From the NCBI RefSeq assembly GCF_010389155.1, contig NC_057763.1:44498645-44562644 (forward strand): a stretch of DNA of 64,000 nucleotides, written 5' to 3'. The DNA is from Erigeron canadensis (lineage: Eukaryota; Streptophyta; Magnoliopsida; Asterales; Asteraceae). The first letter of the stretch is position 1. Each line of letters opens with the position of its first letter. The position numbers and the translations under genes were made by a program. The notes below the pieces were generated by a model, which searched no databases, was not told the origin of the DNA, and saw only the letters and a list, made by a program, of their open reading frames with translations. Of this stretch, positions 29,136 through 42,138 are shown one piece after another.

Positions 29136-31750
29136 CTATTGATAGCTCTTCATAGGATCTGCTGTCTTGCCAGATCTGGCATCTGTCCATGCTTTGGCAA
29201 TTGTTTTCTTCATTTCATCATCACCTTCCTCGTACATATTCTGCATAATAATTCACTTATTTTAACTACCGGCAAAATCAATCGGTTGTGGAGTAACAGT
29301 TGTGTCCTTTCTTATGATTAATTAGTCAACAGATAATTTAAAAATGCATGTACTCCGAATTCAATCCTACTTACTGATTTACTTTGAACAACTTTGAAGT
29401 CATTTATGCTCAAGCCAAGTTTTATTTATTTTTATCCATTTAGTCAGTTATATGTCAAACATCACCTGAATCGCCGGTTCAAAAATAAAAAATGTCACCT
29501 CTACTGCAAAATATTTAAAATGCTAGAAATGGGATACCTTCATCAAATCCATAATTCCTGCCATTGGGTCACGCTCCTTGTCGAGATTCGGCTTAAGCTG
29601 AGAAGTGAAAATAAAAGCAATCACATTACTACCCATTGCACAACTTGCTTGCAAACATAGTAAGCCATTTTTGAGTGGAAATGATTAATACCTTATCCTC
29701 CTTGAAGTGCAGGTCCAACCAGTTACCCATTGAAGCCTTGATCAATGTTATTATGACCTTTGTGGGTTTAACTAACACTTTGCATTTCTCTGGTACAATT
29801 GCTTTGTTCAATTTAGGTATGACACATCGATAATTCTTCCCTTGAACATCATGAAACTTCACATCAACAGACATGGGATTGAACTCGGCCTGAACCTTTT
29901 CTTGATCAACTCCCTCCATAAAGACATAAATCTGAAACAAGCATGCAATTAAAACCATCACCAGCAGTAAAAAATCTACAAGATGTGGAAAAAAAGAAAC
30001 AACTGGTGTGGCATGTGCGTCAAAACAAAGAGTTTTTTTTGGTCTCGTAACCCTGTCTTTGACTTGTATGCAGAAATTACACTATGGGCAACTGTCAACA
30101 TATTTGACCCCGTTTACTCAATTGGCAAACTCAGATACCCTATACCTTTGTTCAAGTAGGGACTTACCCCCACAACTAACAATGAGTAAAAATGCCAATT
30201 TTGCAAAAGAAGGGTGGAAACTTCATTTCTGGTGCAAGCATAATGGGCTTAGGAAATGTTGAAGAACCAAAGAAAGAAGAAAGTAATACTGGCAGGCACA
30301 GACACATAATCGGATTGCATACTCACCTTAATCTTATCACCATCTTGATCCCAGCTAAAAGATCCGAGTGTAGTGTACTTTAATGTTGATTCAGCAGCCA
30401 CCTTTGGAATTGCTGAAATTGGAGCTGGGGCTGGAGTCTGGACAGGAGTTGGAGTTGGAGTTGGTGCTGCTGAAGCAACATCATTAATTTGCTGCATAAA
30501 TTCAAGCAATACATGATCACTGTTTAGAAGCAACATTACGTAATAGAGTATTGATCAAACCGATACACGAGCTAGAAAAAGTAAAACATTTGGTCTCTGT
30601 CTCGATAGGAACAAAGAATACAGAGATAAGAACCTATAGAACAGATCCTGTTGAAGTAACATCATAGTTAAACATCTAATCTAATAATTAGTAACACCCG
30701 TTAACTGAAACAAGGTTATATAATGAATTAAGATTGGTTGGAAGCTTGATTTAGATAAATTTCTAAAATATAAGATTTTATTCTGTCGAGAGTATGCTTA
30801 TTAATATATTTTATATCAACAAAAACAACCACGATGCGCAAGTATTCCATCAGGCAGCTATGTGACAATCCGGTTTTGTTTATATAAGTAATTATAGATA
30901 GAATATAATTGAGTGTCATAGGATCAAAGTCCCAAAGTTCAACCTAGAATAGAGGGTTAATCTAAGTAACCATTAACAGGAATTGTTCATTACACATTAT
31001 CAATTGAAATGCATAGCCGCCGCCTTTTTGAAGATTTTATAAGAAAATACCAACTTTGAAGATTTTTCTTCTTCGATTTCTCAACACACACCATTACAAA
31101 AAGAAAAATAATAATAATTATAAAACTTGAAAGCCAGATTTTTGGACATAGAAAGTAAATATGTTTTTCTTAAGAGCATCAAAATAACAATCAATAATCC
31201 AAGCTACTTCAGCCGCCTCCTCCACATGTTTTTTAAAAATTCATTCCAATATAATCTTCTAATGGGCATTCGTAGTTTTCACATGATAAATACCAATAAA
31301 CAAGTTTTGTGTCTTCAATTTAATAAACCCGACATAGAATTCAAAGATAGAAACCATCTCTAGGATTAATTTCAATGTTTTTTTTTATATCAACAAAATA
31401 TAATTAAAAATAAATAAAACATCACACATTTACACACGACTTGTCAATTGAAAATGTATATCATGTCATCAATTAAACAAGTCATTAACTAATTGCAACA
31501 CATTTGACAACTAATGTCCAATTGTCTCAAAAGAAAAGAAAAAAAAACCTATATGTTGATAAAATCATAAAAATAATACAAATTTACAATTTTTTTTATA
31601 TTAAAAAAGATATTGAAAAAAAAGAGAGAGGGGAAAAACCTTTTGGAGATTGAGAATCTCGGAAGAAAGGAGAGAAGCAACGCGTGGGCGCTTGGCAATG
31701 GTTTGAAGATGTCGAAGTTCTTCCAAATCAAGAGACAATTCGTTCGCCAT
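29136..31750 (-). CDS. CACYBP: Calcyclin-binding protein (CacyBP/SIP) homologue, 5 exons, 226 aa
   Basis: Exons by eye: 31640-31750, 30327-30491, 29692-29931, 29538-29597, 29136-29240; every exon is a whole number of codons (37, 55, 80, 20, 34). The N-terminal helix (MANELSLDLEELRHLQTIAK) corresponds to the Siah-interacting part; a Pro/Thr linker with a PTPTPTP run follows; the CS (p23/Hsp20-like) domain starts at TLGSFSWDQDGDKIK and continues with KFHDVQGKNYRCVIPKLNK and CKVLVKPTKVIITL; the SGS region has DPMAGIMDLMKNMYEEGDDE and ends KAWTDARSGKTADPMKSYQ. The family acts as an adaptor between SCF/Siah-type ubiquitin ligases and targets, and in plants is little studied. Length matches the family. 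The start is the first ATG, and no upstream in-frame ATG is plausible. Confidence 0.92.
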
Positions 31751-31823
31751 GATCACACCGATTATTAATTAACGAAACAAACTTTTTTGAAATAATTAAC
31801 AACAATAGAGATGATAAATAATA

Positions 31824-31824
<1 letters not shown>

Positions 31825-31852
<28 letters not shown>
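31825..31852. repeat. (TG)14 microsatellite
   Basis: Uninterrupted TG run 75 bp upstream of the CacyBP start codon, so in its promoter or 5' leader. Confidence 0.95.
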
Positions 31853-31858
<6 letters not shown>

Positions 31859-32399
31859 GGTAAAACTACGGAGGTTCCAGAATGGTCGGGAAAAAGGAGG
31901 AGTATCATCACAACTCAAAAGTCTTGAATTGGGCTTAATTTAGCCCAATCTCCCCCCAAATACTCAAGCCCATCTAACCCGTTATATACAAGTTAACAAA
32001 AAAAAGTAAAAAACACACAAAAATTCAGTTATATCATTTCTCTTTAATTTTTAAGTAACAACGTGGGGTGAAGCGTATGAAAAGCAAGGAATGATGCGGT
32101 TTTCAATAGATTGCAACTGACGATTTCAATGGCGCTGAAGTAGATTAATGCGTTATCACTTCTATGGGGTCATACTCGAGGGAAGTAGCTTCGGGTTGCT
32201 GCTAAAGTTTGTTGTTCTTTGTTGTATTTTTGTAAACGATGAGGCAAATTATAATTTATGTGTGGATGAATAAAAATTGATTTGCTCGTTGCCAAAAAAT
32301 AAAAATAATTCACATACTTAGGTGGTTTAAGACTTATTGTTCTAAGGTTAAGAATGAAAGATGTAAATGATGTGATCGAGTTTGTTAAATGATGAAAAT

Positions 32400-32625
32400 A
32401 CTACTACCATGTGATCACATATATTTACAGATGAAGGTTCAAAGTCACAAATTCAAATCTTGCCAAATGAAAAATGGAAATCTATATATTGTGATCCATG
32501 TGTGACAATGATAAGTCATCGGACATGAATTCTATGCAATTTGCACTTTGGGTATCAAGACAGTAGATGGAATCAAAGGTTTCCTACCCATCAAATTATT
32601 TTTTCAAAAAAAGAAATTAAGGCTA
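32400..32625 (+). repeat. Dispersed repeat, SINE-like, copy 1
   Basis: Shares TGTGATCCATGTGTGA, then ATGAATTCTATGCAATTTGC and TATCAAGA, TTCCTACC and an A/T-rich tail with 50100-50285. A GGTTCAAAGTC motif near its start resembles a Pol III B-box. Remaining sequence 31853-33559 has no gene I can support. Confidence 0.45.
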
Positions 32626-33559
32626 AAACATGAAAACACTATAATGAGCTGAATCGGTACTTAAAGAGAATTGTCATAGTAAACTTCACGATAATGCGAT
32701 TTGATTGTATTAGGTAGTGCTTGATAAGAGAGTTTATATTGAGACTTGTCATGTCATGATCGAGATGAGAACCTATGTATATGTGTTGCGTATCATGCGG
32801 TTAACATGATTTATAAACAAGCATGTTAACCCATGAAATGATTTATTGTATTGTGATTAGTACCGGCTGATTTTCAGGTTTTATATAGGTTAGTACTTTT
32901 TACGACTAAGCTGCAGTAGTAACTGATTAATCAACAGAGACTGTTTTTCAATCTCTAAAGGCATGTTTTTTTAGTGAATATGGTACCGGATGATAATCCT
33001 GTGATATTTATGGCAAGCTTATGGATCCATATACCCTAATGATGGTTGATTGATAATTCACGTTTGAGAGACTATAAGTACCCGATGATGATCTACTAGT
33101 CGAGTCAAAGAAAGGGTTGACTAGTTGATTAGAAACACGTTGGTCATAAAGCTATTGAAGATAGTTGCAATTATATTATTGCTTTTTATGGGGTTAGCGC
33201 ACTCTTGATTAATGATTATTATTCCAAATTGCCTATAAGAGGGAGGGAGCCGAAGGCTTCAACCTTTTCATCTTTCTTCAACCATCCAATCAAATTACTC
33301 CATCTCATTTCAACCCTTCAACCTTTTTTCAACCTTTTTGCAACTTTCTTTTAGTGGCATCCGAAACTCCCAACCTTTTCTTCACATTTTAATAATTTAA
33401 CCTTAACTTTATAAACTTTACATAACTAGCCCTTTTAAATATAAACTAACCAAATATATAAAGAAAACACATACATTTTATTTAGATATTAAAAATTTAA
33501 AGATACAAAACATAAATTAAAATAAAAACATATACATTTTATTACGAAATATAAAAAAA

Positions 33560-34843
33560 CTAAATAAATAAATCGGCAATCGGTGTTGGTTGAGCCGCCG
33601 GGTCGTCAAGGTGGGATAAATTTAGTCTCCCAACGTGCTCTGTAAGATCATATTAAAGACGATGATGAACTTCTTCATCTTCTATCTCATCCACTGCATC
33701 GTGGTTATAAACCACTTGAACTCCCCTATCCACAATACGAACCGGTGATATTGCCCTTCCATCATCCTTTAGAATCATGTTGTGCAATATAATACACGCG
33801 TGCACAATGTTACTCAAAATCCCCCATTTTCCTTTCAAAACACCAAACGCTCGCTCCACATCCTTTCTTGTCGATTCTTGAACTTTCTTGAACTTCTTGT
33901 CATTTGTTTCAGTCGGATATGGCATTGCCTTGACATGAGTCGCCCACCTAGGATAGATTCCATCGGTAAGATAGTATCCCCGTTTATAACGACGGTCGTT
34001 TACGGTAAAAGACTAGTCAGGAGCCTTCGAATTTCGCTCCCTCATATACAAAGTCGATTGCATCAAGACATTGATATCGTTGAGCGATCCTGGAGGACCA
34101 AAAAAAGCATGCCAAATCCACAAGTCGTGTGAAGCAACGGCTTCAAGCGTAACTGTTGGGTATGGATGATCACCTCTCTTGTATTGTCCCTTCAACGCTT
34201 TGGGACAATTTCTCCAAACAAAATGCGTACACTCAAGACTTCCTAGCATTCCCGGAATCTTGTGTCTCTGTTCATGCGCTTCGTACAACCGGGCAACATC
34301 ATGACTAGTCGGCCTACGTAAGTACTCGTCACGATATAACTCGGTGACTGCGCTGCAAAAATGATCAAGGCTTTCGCAAGAAGTTCTTGCTGCCATGCAC
34401 AAGTAGTCATCAAAATTATCTGGAGGGTTGCCCGTTCCGAGCTGTTCCACCGCGGATGTGCATTTTTGTATGGCAGCTAAACTCTTTCTCCCCGACCGAT
34501 CTATACGCTGTTGAAAGTAAACGAATCGTTGCTCAATATCAGTAACAATCTTCAAAAACAACCTTTGACTCATTCGAAATCTTTCAAGAAACCAAACCGG
34601 GCCAAACTTTGGGTTTTCAACAAAGTAGTCACGCATAAGCGTTTCGTGAGCTTGTTCCCGAAACCGCTCGATGTAGGTGCGGGTTTTGATTGAGCTTGTC
34701 GTGTCGTCTTCAACAGCGTCAAGAACACTTTGCAAAAAAGGTAGGCTACTACCCGTGGATAAATTTGGAAACGGAAAAGGAATTGAAAATTCCGAAGCCG
34801 AAGAAATTTCTTCAGATGACGATAATGAAGATAATGGATCCAT
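33560..34843 (-). pseudogene. PIF/Harbinger transposase, inactivated
   Basis: One long reading frame of about 428 codons starting [12 protein letters not shown], broken by TAG at 34013-34015 and TAA at 33653-33655; the same frame continues after each stop ([20 protein letters not shown], then YDLTEHVGRLNLSHLDDP) to TAG at 33560. Family motifs: [33 protein letters not shown]. The catalytic region has Asp in SLNDINVL and Glu in DVERAFGVL, but the first Asp (usual SIDCMHW) reads SLECTHF, an Asp-to-Glu change. About 20 residues are missing between GKWGI and NIVHACI. Two stops plus the acidic change argue for a dead DNA transposon and against a domesticated gene. Element ends were not found; a TGGCATCCGAAAC motif repeats directly on both sides (33354, 35133). 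Confidence 0.85.
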
Positions 34844-35331
34844 ATGATGAAAATATAATATTTGTGTTTGAAATGAGAAATATAGAGTAAAAATGGTGTT
34901 TGGTTGTGTTTTTGGTATAATAGTTTTGGCCCTTTATATACAAATTTAAAAAAAAAAAGTTTTCCAGACTTGTTATTTTTGCCCCTAGAGCATCTAAAGT
35001 TACACAGCCAGTCCTTTAACGGTCATATGACCGTTTCAAATTATTTACACTTCGCCCCCCTCCCGCCTAAACTTGTCTTCAACCTTCAGTGAGCTTGCAG
35101 CTCGCTCCGCCATCTCATAGGCCATCTCGCGCAGGTGGCATCCGAAACCTTCCCATCTCGCCTGAGCTCGCCTCCATCTCATTCCCAGTTCGCGTCCGAC
35201 TCCTTCCCCCTAAATGGTTTGCTTTTATTCTTTTCCTTTACAATTCATTGCAACCTCCTCACCAGCCAGTCCAAACCTACTTCCATTTTTGCAGATTTAT
35301 AAAGGCTTTTATATCAAGTCTATAATATAGG

Positions 35332-35764
35332 TCAGGGTCGGATTTGAGCATATGCAATCCGCGCAAACGAGCAGGGCCTAATGTTTTATCAGGGCCCAAA
35401 ATTTTGTTGGTTCAACCATATATACGAATACACAGAAAATGATATTACAAAATTGTTATATTTACCCTATTGTTAAATTTTTTTTTCTTCCAATTTCTAA
35501 GCATATATGTTTGAAACCTAGCATAAATAGTGTGGTTTTTTTAATTACATAGTCCTTTTTTTTTTTCATAATAATCGGTCAAAAGTATTTATTATTAATT
35601 ATTTTTTGTTTATTTATCATTATTATCCTTACTTTAAATTTAGTTTATCACTCTATATAAACACGAAGATATGAACAATCATGATTTACGTTTTAGAGAT
35701 TATTAAAATATGGAGCCTATTTTAGTATAGAACATAGCCTTTAAAAACCATGAGACGGCCCTGA
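35332..35764. repeat. hAT-like MITE (CAGGG ends)
   Basis: TCAGGGTCGGATTTGAGCAT on the left pairs with the right end read in reverse (TCAGGGCCGTCTCATGG). CAGGG termini and about 430 bp length fit non-autonomous hAT elements; no clear 8-bp target duplication, so the element is old or the ends shifted. Confidence 0.5.
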
Positions 35765-36913
35765 TTATAACTAGGCACCGCATGGAATTTTGCGTGTTTC
35801 TTTGTAAGCGCAGTCTGAGAATGGAGGGACAATATATCTTTTGAACGAGGGAAAGTATCATGAGATTAAATAACATTAGGAACGAGTATATTTTTCGAAT
35901 ATCCGGCCAAGGCTAGCAAGTACATATTTGGAATAGAGCAAGAAAATTGACTATCATTGATTAAAGTGGGAAAACTGGATCAAAAATCCTAAAATTGTTT
36001 TTAATATAAAATTTGGTTGAGATTCGTGGAGCTTCTCACCCATTGGAACATGCAATATGCTTTTATATGTTTTAGGATTTCCTTTTTTCTTTAATTGATC
36101 ATATCATAATACATTAATACGTAATTAACTTTCAAACCACTACTACGGTTACCATCGTTTATTAGGCACGTCATCCTTTTTTTTTTCTTTTTTTTTTTGT
36201 ACGTGAAGTATTAACAACATCCATTTATTGCAATGGTTGCCGGTTTTGTGTATGTATGGTATTCGAAACATTTACTTGGCTAAAGAAACTAAATTATATC
36301 TCACATTATGTTTTAAATTTAATTTTTTTTGAAAAGTTGTTTAAAATTTAATTAAGTGTATGTTTAATTCAGTCGAAATACAACATCACGGAAACCTCAC
36401 TGTATAATTGTAAAGCCTTGCATATAGACAACGAGATGTTGACTATAGGCTGTTACAAGTATTTGAAGGAAAAACCCTAAAACTTGTCATCCTTAAAGAT
36501 CGAACGTAATTTAAGACCCTGGGTAAAACCTAGAAATGCCTCTAGTCAGTCTGACTAATCATCATTGGCAATTATCTGTATTGTTTTGAGCAGAGATTAG
36601 ATATCATTGGTAATACAGTAGATACTCGTATAATATTGAAGGTATTATTTAAACTTTGCACAAGGATTCGTCTTTTCTAACATATATCAAAAACAAGTCA
36701 ACTTCAATATAGTTGGGGTAGAAAGAAAGAACATGTTTATTTATTTATTTGCGCTACGCTATGTGATACATAAATTTGACAGTAGTGACTTTTATATAGG
36801 CAGAGTTAACATATACAAGAGCAAGACCATTTTATTTTTGAGCAATTGTTAGTGCTCTGAGCTATCACTTGTCAAAAATTAACATGCATATATATAATTA
36901 AATAAAAGAAAAT

Positions 36914-37085
36914 GGTAAATCTTCCTAACAATTCCTCCTAAAAATCCTTTTAATATATCAATTTGTTAACACATGTAATTCACTAATTCTTTTTTTTAAT
37001 CTCACCCCTTGATTTTTCACATGTCACAATCCAATTAATTAGGAGGATTTGTAAGCGAATAACTTAGGAGGATTAATCATTACCC
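36914..37085. repeat. MITE, about 170 bp
   Basis: Left GGTAAATCTTCCTAACAATT pairs with the right end in reverse, GGGTAATGATTAATCCTCCT; both arms carry TCCTCCTAA. Target duplication not evident. Confidence 0.5.
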
Positions 37086-37469
37086 TTAATTAAAACTTTG
37101 TACATATACTATAACAATTGCATCTAATTATATTACTCGTACGTATAACATTTATTTATGTATACTTAAGGTACGTTGGCTGGAATATTCATTTAGTTCC
37201 TATCATTAGTTGACTTGCTTTATTAGTTGACTTGGTTAATTTGCTTCCTTAAAATCAACATTGGCAATATTCCATTTTTTTAATCCTTATTTAAATGTAC
37301 AAGTTTAACGCGCGTGTAGTCTCACACCAATGTTTAACATTTAAAACTATGTAAAAAAAGATCAGTAATTAGTTAGGAACTTCACGTAAAAGCTATTATG
37401 GAAACATTACATTAGTAGTTTAGTACTATATTTGATACCTTAAAGTTCACCAGTTGTGACTTGTGAGTA

Positions 37470-37700
37470 CTAGATGAATACCCGCGTAATGTGGCGGTGT
37501 AGGCGGCGATATGTTGGTGGTGGTGGTGGTGACTTTAGTGTCAACGGCGTCGAGTAAAATAGATAATTGATGTAAAATAAATCATGTGATTTAAGGAATT
37601 AATGAAGGTAATTTAGAAGATAAAAAATGTATGGTATAAATATTTTAAGAGATTCCGAAAATAAATTATTTAATTTGTATTATAAGAGAGTATAGATATA
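37470..37700 (-). mobile_element. Helitron-like 3' terminus, minus orientation
   Basis: Minus strand ends CCGC-(N8)-GCGGGTATTCAT-CTAG then T, i.e. hairpin followed by CTAG at 37470-37473. Internal sequence (GGTGGTGGTGG, then ATTGATGTAAAAT) is shared with 50387-50660 and, inverted, 41400-41530 and 61130-61354. Confidence 0.45.
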
Positions 37701-37919
37701 GATAAACTAGCTAGATTACGTAAAAAAACATGTGATCATTCGGTATGCGCGCGGTGCTCCCACATTACTTTATGATCATACGATCGACAGGTACGTGTTA
37801 TATTTATTGGGCTGACAACTTACAACCGATCGATCATTAAATTTATATAGTACCTCACGTATACCTTTCAGCTAATTATGGAACTAATTAAAACCAAGTA
37901 GCCTAACCACCCTAATATC

Positions 37920-38715
37920 TACGGCTATAAACGAACCAAATATTTCACGAATTGTCCATGAAATGTTCGGCGTGAAGTTGGTTTAGTTAAATGAACGAGC
38001 ATAAACAAAGCTTCCGTTCATTCATTTATGTTCATGAACGTTCGATAATATAGTAAGTAAGTAAGTAACTGCTCAGTGCCGCCTTCTGCGGACTTTGAGC
38101 CCCAATACCTCAACGGTGTATGGGGGAGGTTAAGATGTAGGCAAACCTTACCTTTACCTAAGTAGAGAGGCTGCTTCCAGTTTCTACCTAAATGGTAGAA
38201 AAGACCCTCCAACCTTTGCATGGAATGAGGATCGAACCCATGACCTCTATCTCCAGAGACAAGGATGTTTTTCGTTCGTTTATGTTCGTGTACCGTTGTT
38301 AATGAACAATAGTTCGTTTATGTTCGTGAATATTCGTTCGTTTATATTCGTTTACATATATTAATACCTAATCAACTATATTTTAAAAAGTAGTTTAAAT
38401 ATAGATATTTATTTTATATCATATAATTGATATACACATATATTATATATACCTACCTAGTTATCTGTACTTTAAGAAAAAAGTTTAGATACAAATACTT
38501 ATTTTATAAAAACTTTGTTTGTGTTTATTTATTAGTGTTCGTGAACATTCGTTCATGAACACAAACGAATGAACATGAACAAGTCATTATGTTCGTTAGT
38601 CCGTTTGTGAATACAACATTGTGTTCGTTAGTCTGTTCGTAAATCATTCGTTAAGTTAAACGAACGAACATGAACAAGGTTTTGTTCGTATTCGTTCGGT
38701 TCGTTTACAACCCTA
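37920..38715. mobile_element. Non-autonomous hAT element with exact 8-bp target duplication
   Basis: Direct repeat CTAATATC at 37912-37919 and 38716-38723. Ends TACGGCTATAAACGAACC and its near-complement GGTTCGTTTACAACCCTA form 18-bp inverted repeats. Interior is built of TTCGTT/AACGAA-rich subrepeats, typical of hAT subterminal regions, and carries no transposase. A SINE is inserted inside. Confidence 0.8.
38053..38275 (-). repeat. tRNA-derived SINE nested in the hAT element
   Basis: Minus strand has a consensus Pol III B-box GGTTCGATCCT (38228-38238), a GC-richer body containing GGTTTGCCTACATCTTAACC, and a (TTAC)n tail at 38053-38069 on the left. The body recalls Au-type plant SINEs. Confidence 0.7.
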
Positions 38716-40549
38716 CTAATATCATCGATCCATAGTCATTCAACCAACTAAATTAAATATGAAATTCGCCATTTTTTTCAAAAAACAACTAAATCAAATG
38801 ATAAATATCTCAAATTGAGCTAAAAACAAATTAATAAATTAAATCACGTTAGCAAAATATATTCAGAGATTCAAAATTAATCTTGCTCGTGTTTATAATA
38901 AAGATAGCCCATTCCAAGTATGTAGCCCTTACAACTTGCAACATAAAAAGTGATAAACTAAGGAGTATAAATGTATAATCTATGGGAGGGCTTAAGACAA
39001 AAATACAAAATGAATGACTATATAACTTATACTATTGTATAAAAATTCTAATTCCTTTTTATGAAATTTCTTATTTCTTATTAAAAGTTACATTTATAAA
39101 AAATATGCATCCGAGATTATCATTTTATCTCTAATAAATTAACTTATATCAAATGTCATTTACTTTTTTCAAATATCTTCACTGTTTCTTTTCATTAATT
39201 ACCTTCTGATAACAAGTCAGAATAATGGTTTTTTGTATTAATAATTTGATGATCATTACATCTTTGTTATGTCCTCTATTTATACAAGAAATATATGGGC
39301 TAATATGACAAACAAAATCAATTGTGATTTACTAGTTGTCTTGCTGGATAAGTCTAGATCTATTTAATTAAAGAAATGATGATTCATTCTGATCCTTTTA
39401 GTCTAACACCTTCTATTACCATTTACCAGCATCACTCGACAACGTTACCGTTACCAACGGTTGTAGCGACTATCACATCATCGCCACCACATTGTACAGA
39501 TACCCTTATATTATAATGTATATTAACACCGCATACTTTAAACAATATATTATTTATAACAGATTACGCATCATGCAGGTAAAAAACCTAGTATATATAT
39601 GTTATATATTGTATCATGACCTTTGGTAATTACGTATGAGCATTATGATCGGATGACCAAGATTTTAGGTACGTGTGCATTTTGGTTTTTGAGTTGATGG
39701 GTCAAATTTGTGGCCCTTAACCTAGAGGCTTTTTTAGTGCCAAAAAGTTTTACCGCCGATACATTAGGCGTACGTACTCCATGCACTACATTTGTGTGGC
39801 TTGTATCATGCCAACAATCGACCATGATTAGTCACCTTCGATCAGCCAGTATTGTTTAATACGAGTGTCCTACAAGCGATTGAAATGTCTGTCATTAAAT
39901 TCAACCAATTAATTTAAGGCACTTAACAACTAATAAGAAAAATACATTAAGAACTTAGTGACAAATTGAAAAGGTTCAGTATTGTAAAACAAATATCAAA
40001 GTAAAATAAATAAGGCAAGATCCCGATTCTTAAATTATGGTTAAATTGATGCATAAAAATTCACGAAACAATTGATGCATAATGATTTTCATGATGCACT
40101 GTGATTTTCAGTGAAAAGAAAACCTATTGTTTTATTTGTTTTTATTTTAATACTTGTTTTATTTTACCTAAAACTACAAATTAAAATATTATGAAAAAAG
40201 TAAAAGAAAAAAAAAACAAAATCAATCAAATTCTTAAGTATGTGTTTAGGGCGATTTCAAAATTTTTAAACTTCATTAGGCTATTTAAAATTAACTTTTG
40301 AGAAATTTTAATTAAAAATATCTATTACACGAAGTATTTGGTTGGAAAATAGTGATGAATATAAATCTCATTGAACAAATGTTAAAAAATGTATTGAAAT
40401 ATTAGGTTGCGTTTAGTTTAGTTATGTAAAATATATTCTAGTTTTTAATTTCTATTTTTTTTACAGAATGGAATGAGTTTCCATTTCTAAGAATCAAATG
40501 AAAATTTTGAAACATATTTAAATTATGAGTTGTTATTTTTATTTTCAAT

Positions 40550-40788
40550 TTTTTTTTTTAACGTTCGTGTTACGTGACGGCTAGTCATTACATCCAATTG
40601 GGCAAACAGTCACTAGCGACCGATCCACGAAGTCAAGAAACCACGGGGGGGGGGGGGACCACCAAGTTAACTGTTACAGAAGGCACGACGTTAAATTGGG
40701 GAAAAACCTTGCTTGCTCGGATTTGAACCTTGGTCTCCCAAAGCCCAAACTTCATTATAAGACGAGGATATCAAGGCTAAAAACTAAA
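40550..40788 (-). repeat. tRNA-derived SINE with poly(A) tail
   Basis: Minus strand has B-box GGTTCAAATCC (40719-40729) and ends in an A-run (T-run 40551-40559 on plus). Contains a 13-G run at 40645-40657, a likely sequencing-length hazard. It abuts the MITE at 40789. Confidence 0.55.
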
Positions 40789-41079
40789 GGATAAGTATCC
40801 TGGAATGTAACAAACTTTGGACGAATGTCTATAGTAGGAAATAACTAAAGTTTTGTGTATTGTATGTAAACAACTTTAAAAAAAGTTTATTGTATGTAAG
40901 AAAACATACGTGTCAACCATATAGAGGTGTCACTTGTCTGATTTTAATTGGTTGAATACATTTTCTTCCATACAATAAACATTATTTTCGAGTTGTTTAC
41001 ATACAATACACACGACTTTAGTTATATCTTACTATAGACATTCGTTCAAAGTTTGTTACATCACAAGATACTTATCCCG
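40789..41079. repeat. Mutator-type MITE with about 130-bp inverted repeats
   Basis: Left GGATAAGTATCCTGGAATGT pairs with right reversed GGGATAAGTATCTTGTGATG; similarity continues through AACAAACTTTG, ACGAATGTCTATAGTA and TGTATTGTATGTAAACAACT, nearly to the centre. A 9-bp repeat AAAACTAAA flanks it (40780-40788 and 41080-41088), as Mutator-like elements make. The transcript would fold into a long hairpin. Confidence 0.8.
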
Positions 41080-41394
41080 AAAACTAAAGTACATGTTTCC
41101 CATTACAAAATTAAAAATATTATTTTATTTTTATTTTTGAAAACTTTTCTTAAAATACTATGATTTAAACATACTTTTTGTTTAGGTGTTTTTGTGCTAG
41201 CTCTCTTATCTTTTCACCAAAGAATTATTGCGAGTTAATCATGGTGAAATAGTTTTAATTAGGATTATCTTTTTAAATATAAATTTGAGTAGGTTTTGGA
41301 ATTTATCTATAATCTATAATCTCTTAGAAAGAAAAAAGTAATCTCATGTTGAAAGTTACATGGGGAAAAATGTTTAAAATACACTTAATAATTA

Positions 41395-41530
41395 TATTAT
41401 ACTATCACTTATTTATCTTTTAAAATATCTCCATTAACCTATTACATCAATTATATTTAATTTACATCAATTGTTTACACTACTCGACGCCGCCTCTACC
41501 ATCAACAGTACTCCCCACCATCATACCTGT
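41395..41530 (+). repeat. Fragment of the GGCGGCG/ATTGATGTAAA repeat family
   Basis: TTACATCAATTGTTTACACT then CTCGACGCCGCC is the reverse complement of parts of 37490-37580 and 50400-50480. The hairpin end is missing. Confidence 0.4.
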
Positions 41531-42130
41531 TGGGAAAATTCGTGTATAACGAACAGATAATCGGATATAATCAATCTCTGAAAGGCGTGTAATCACTTTT
41601 AGATTGAATCACTTTGGCGGTTCACCCAAACTATTCACTCGGATACAATTCAAAAATCAAGAATTTTCTGTGTGTTTATGTTAGAGAGCGTATAAACCAG
41701 AAAAGAGAGAGAAGAATATATCGACCAGCAATCACAAACAGGTATATATCAAATCAGGCCCATTAACTGTCAAAATTCAGTTAATTACACAGGTTTACAA
41801 AGTTGTCAAATTTAGTCTCTTAAATTCCGAAAATTAAATTTTTCAGAGAGATTTTTACTATAACAACTTAATGGAAATAAAATTTTTCCAAACTGACCTG
41901 ACAGACCCCAGCCTTGGACCCCGCCAGATTTGTTTATTTGTCTGAGCGGATTGGTTTTCAAGCCAGCCGTACGTAGGATTTTTGATCAAATAAATGCAGA
42001 AACATAATTTTCTACAAAAGGTCAAAAGCCTATGTACTATGAAAGAGATATGAATATGAATTTAATTACTTAGCTAGTTGCTCTTATTTACCGTATCAAG
42101 TAAAATATTACTAAGAAAAGATGTGAAGTC

Positions 42131-42138
42131 TATATAAA
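42131..42138 (+). promoter_or_regulatory. TATA box of cyclase copy B
   Basis: TATATAAA 117 bp upstream of the ATG. Similarity to copy C begins only downstream of it, at about 42200, so B and C have different core promoters. Confidence 0.5.

Noticed and set aside
34013..34843. Domesticated Harbinger (ALP1-like) gene
   Set aside because: Internal stops, an altered catalytic Asp and a missing segment argue for a dead transposase; no splice sites rescue the frame.
39643..39825. Minus-strand frame of 60 codons
   Set aside because: Short and without recognisable motif; flanking sequence is repeat-derived.
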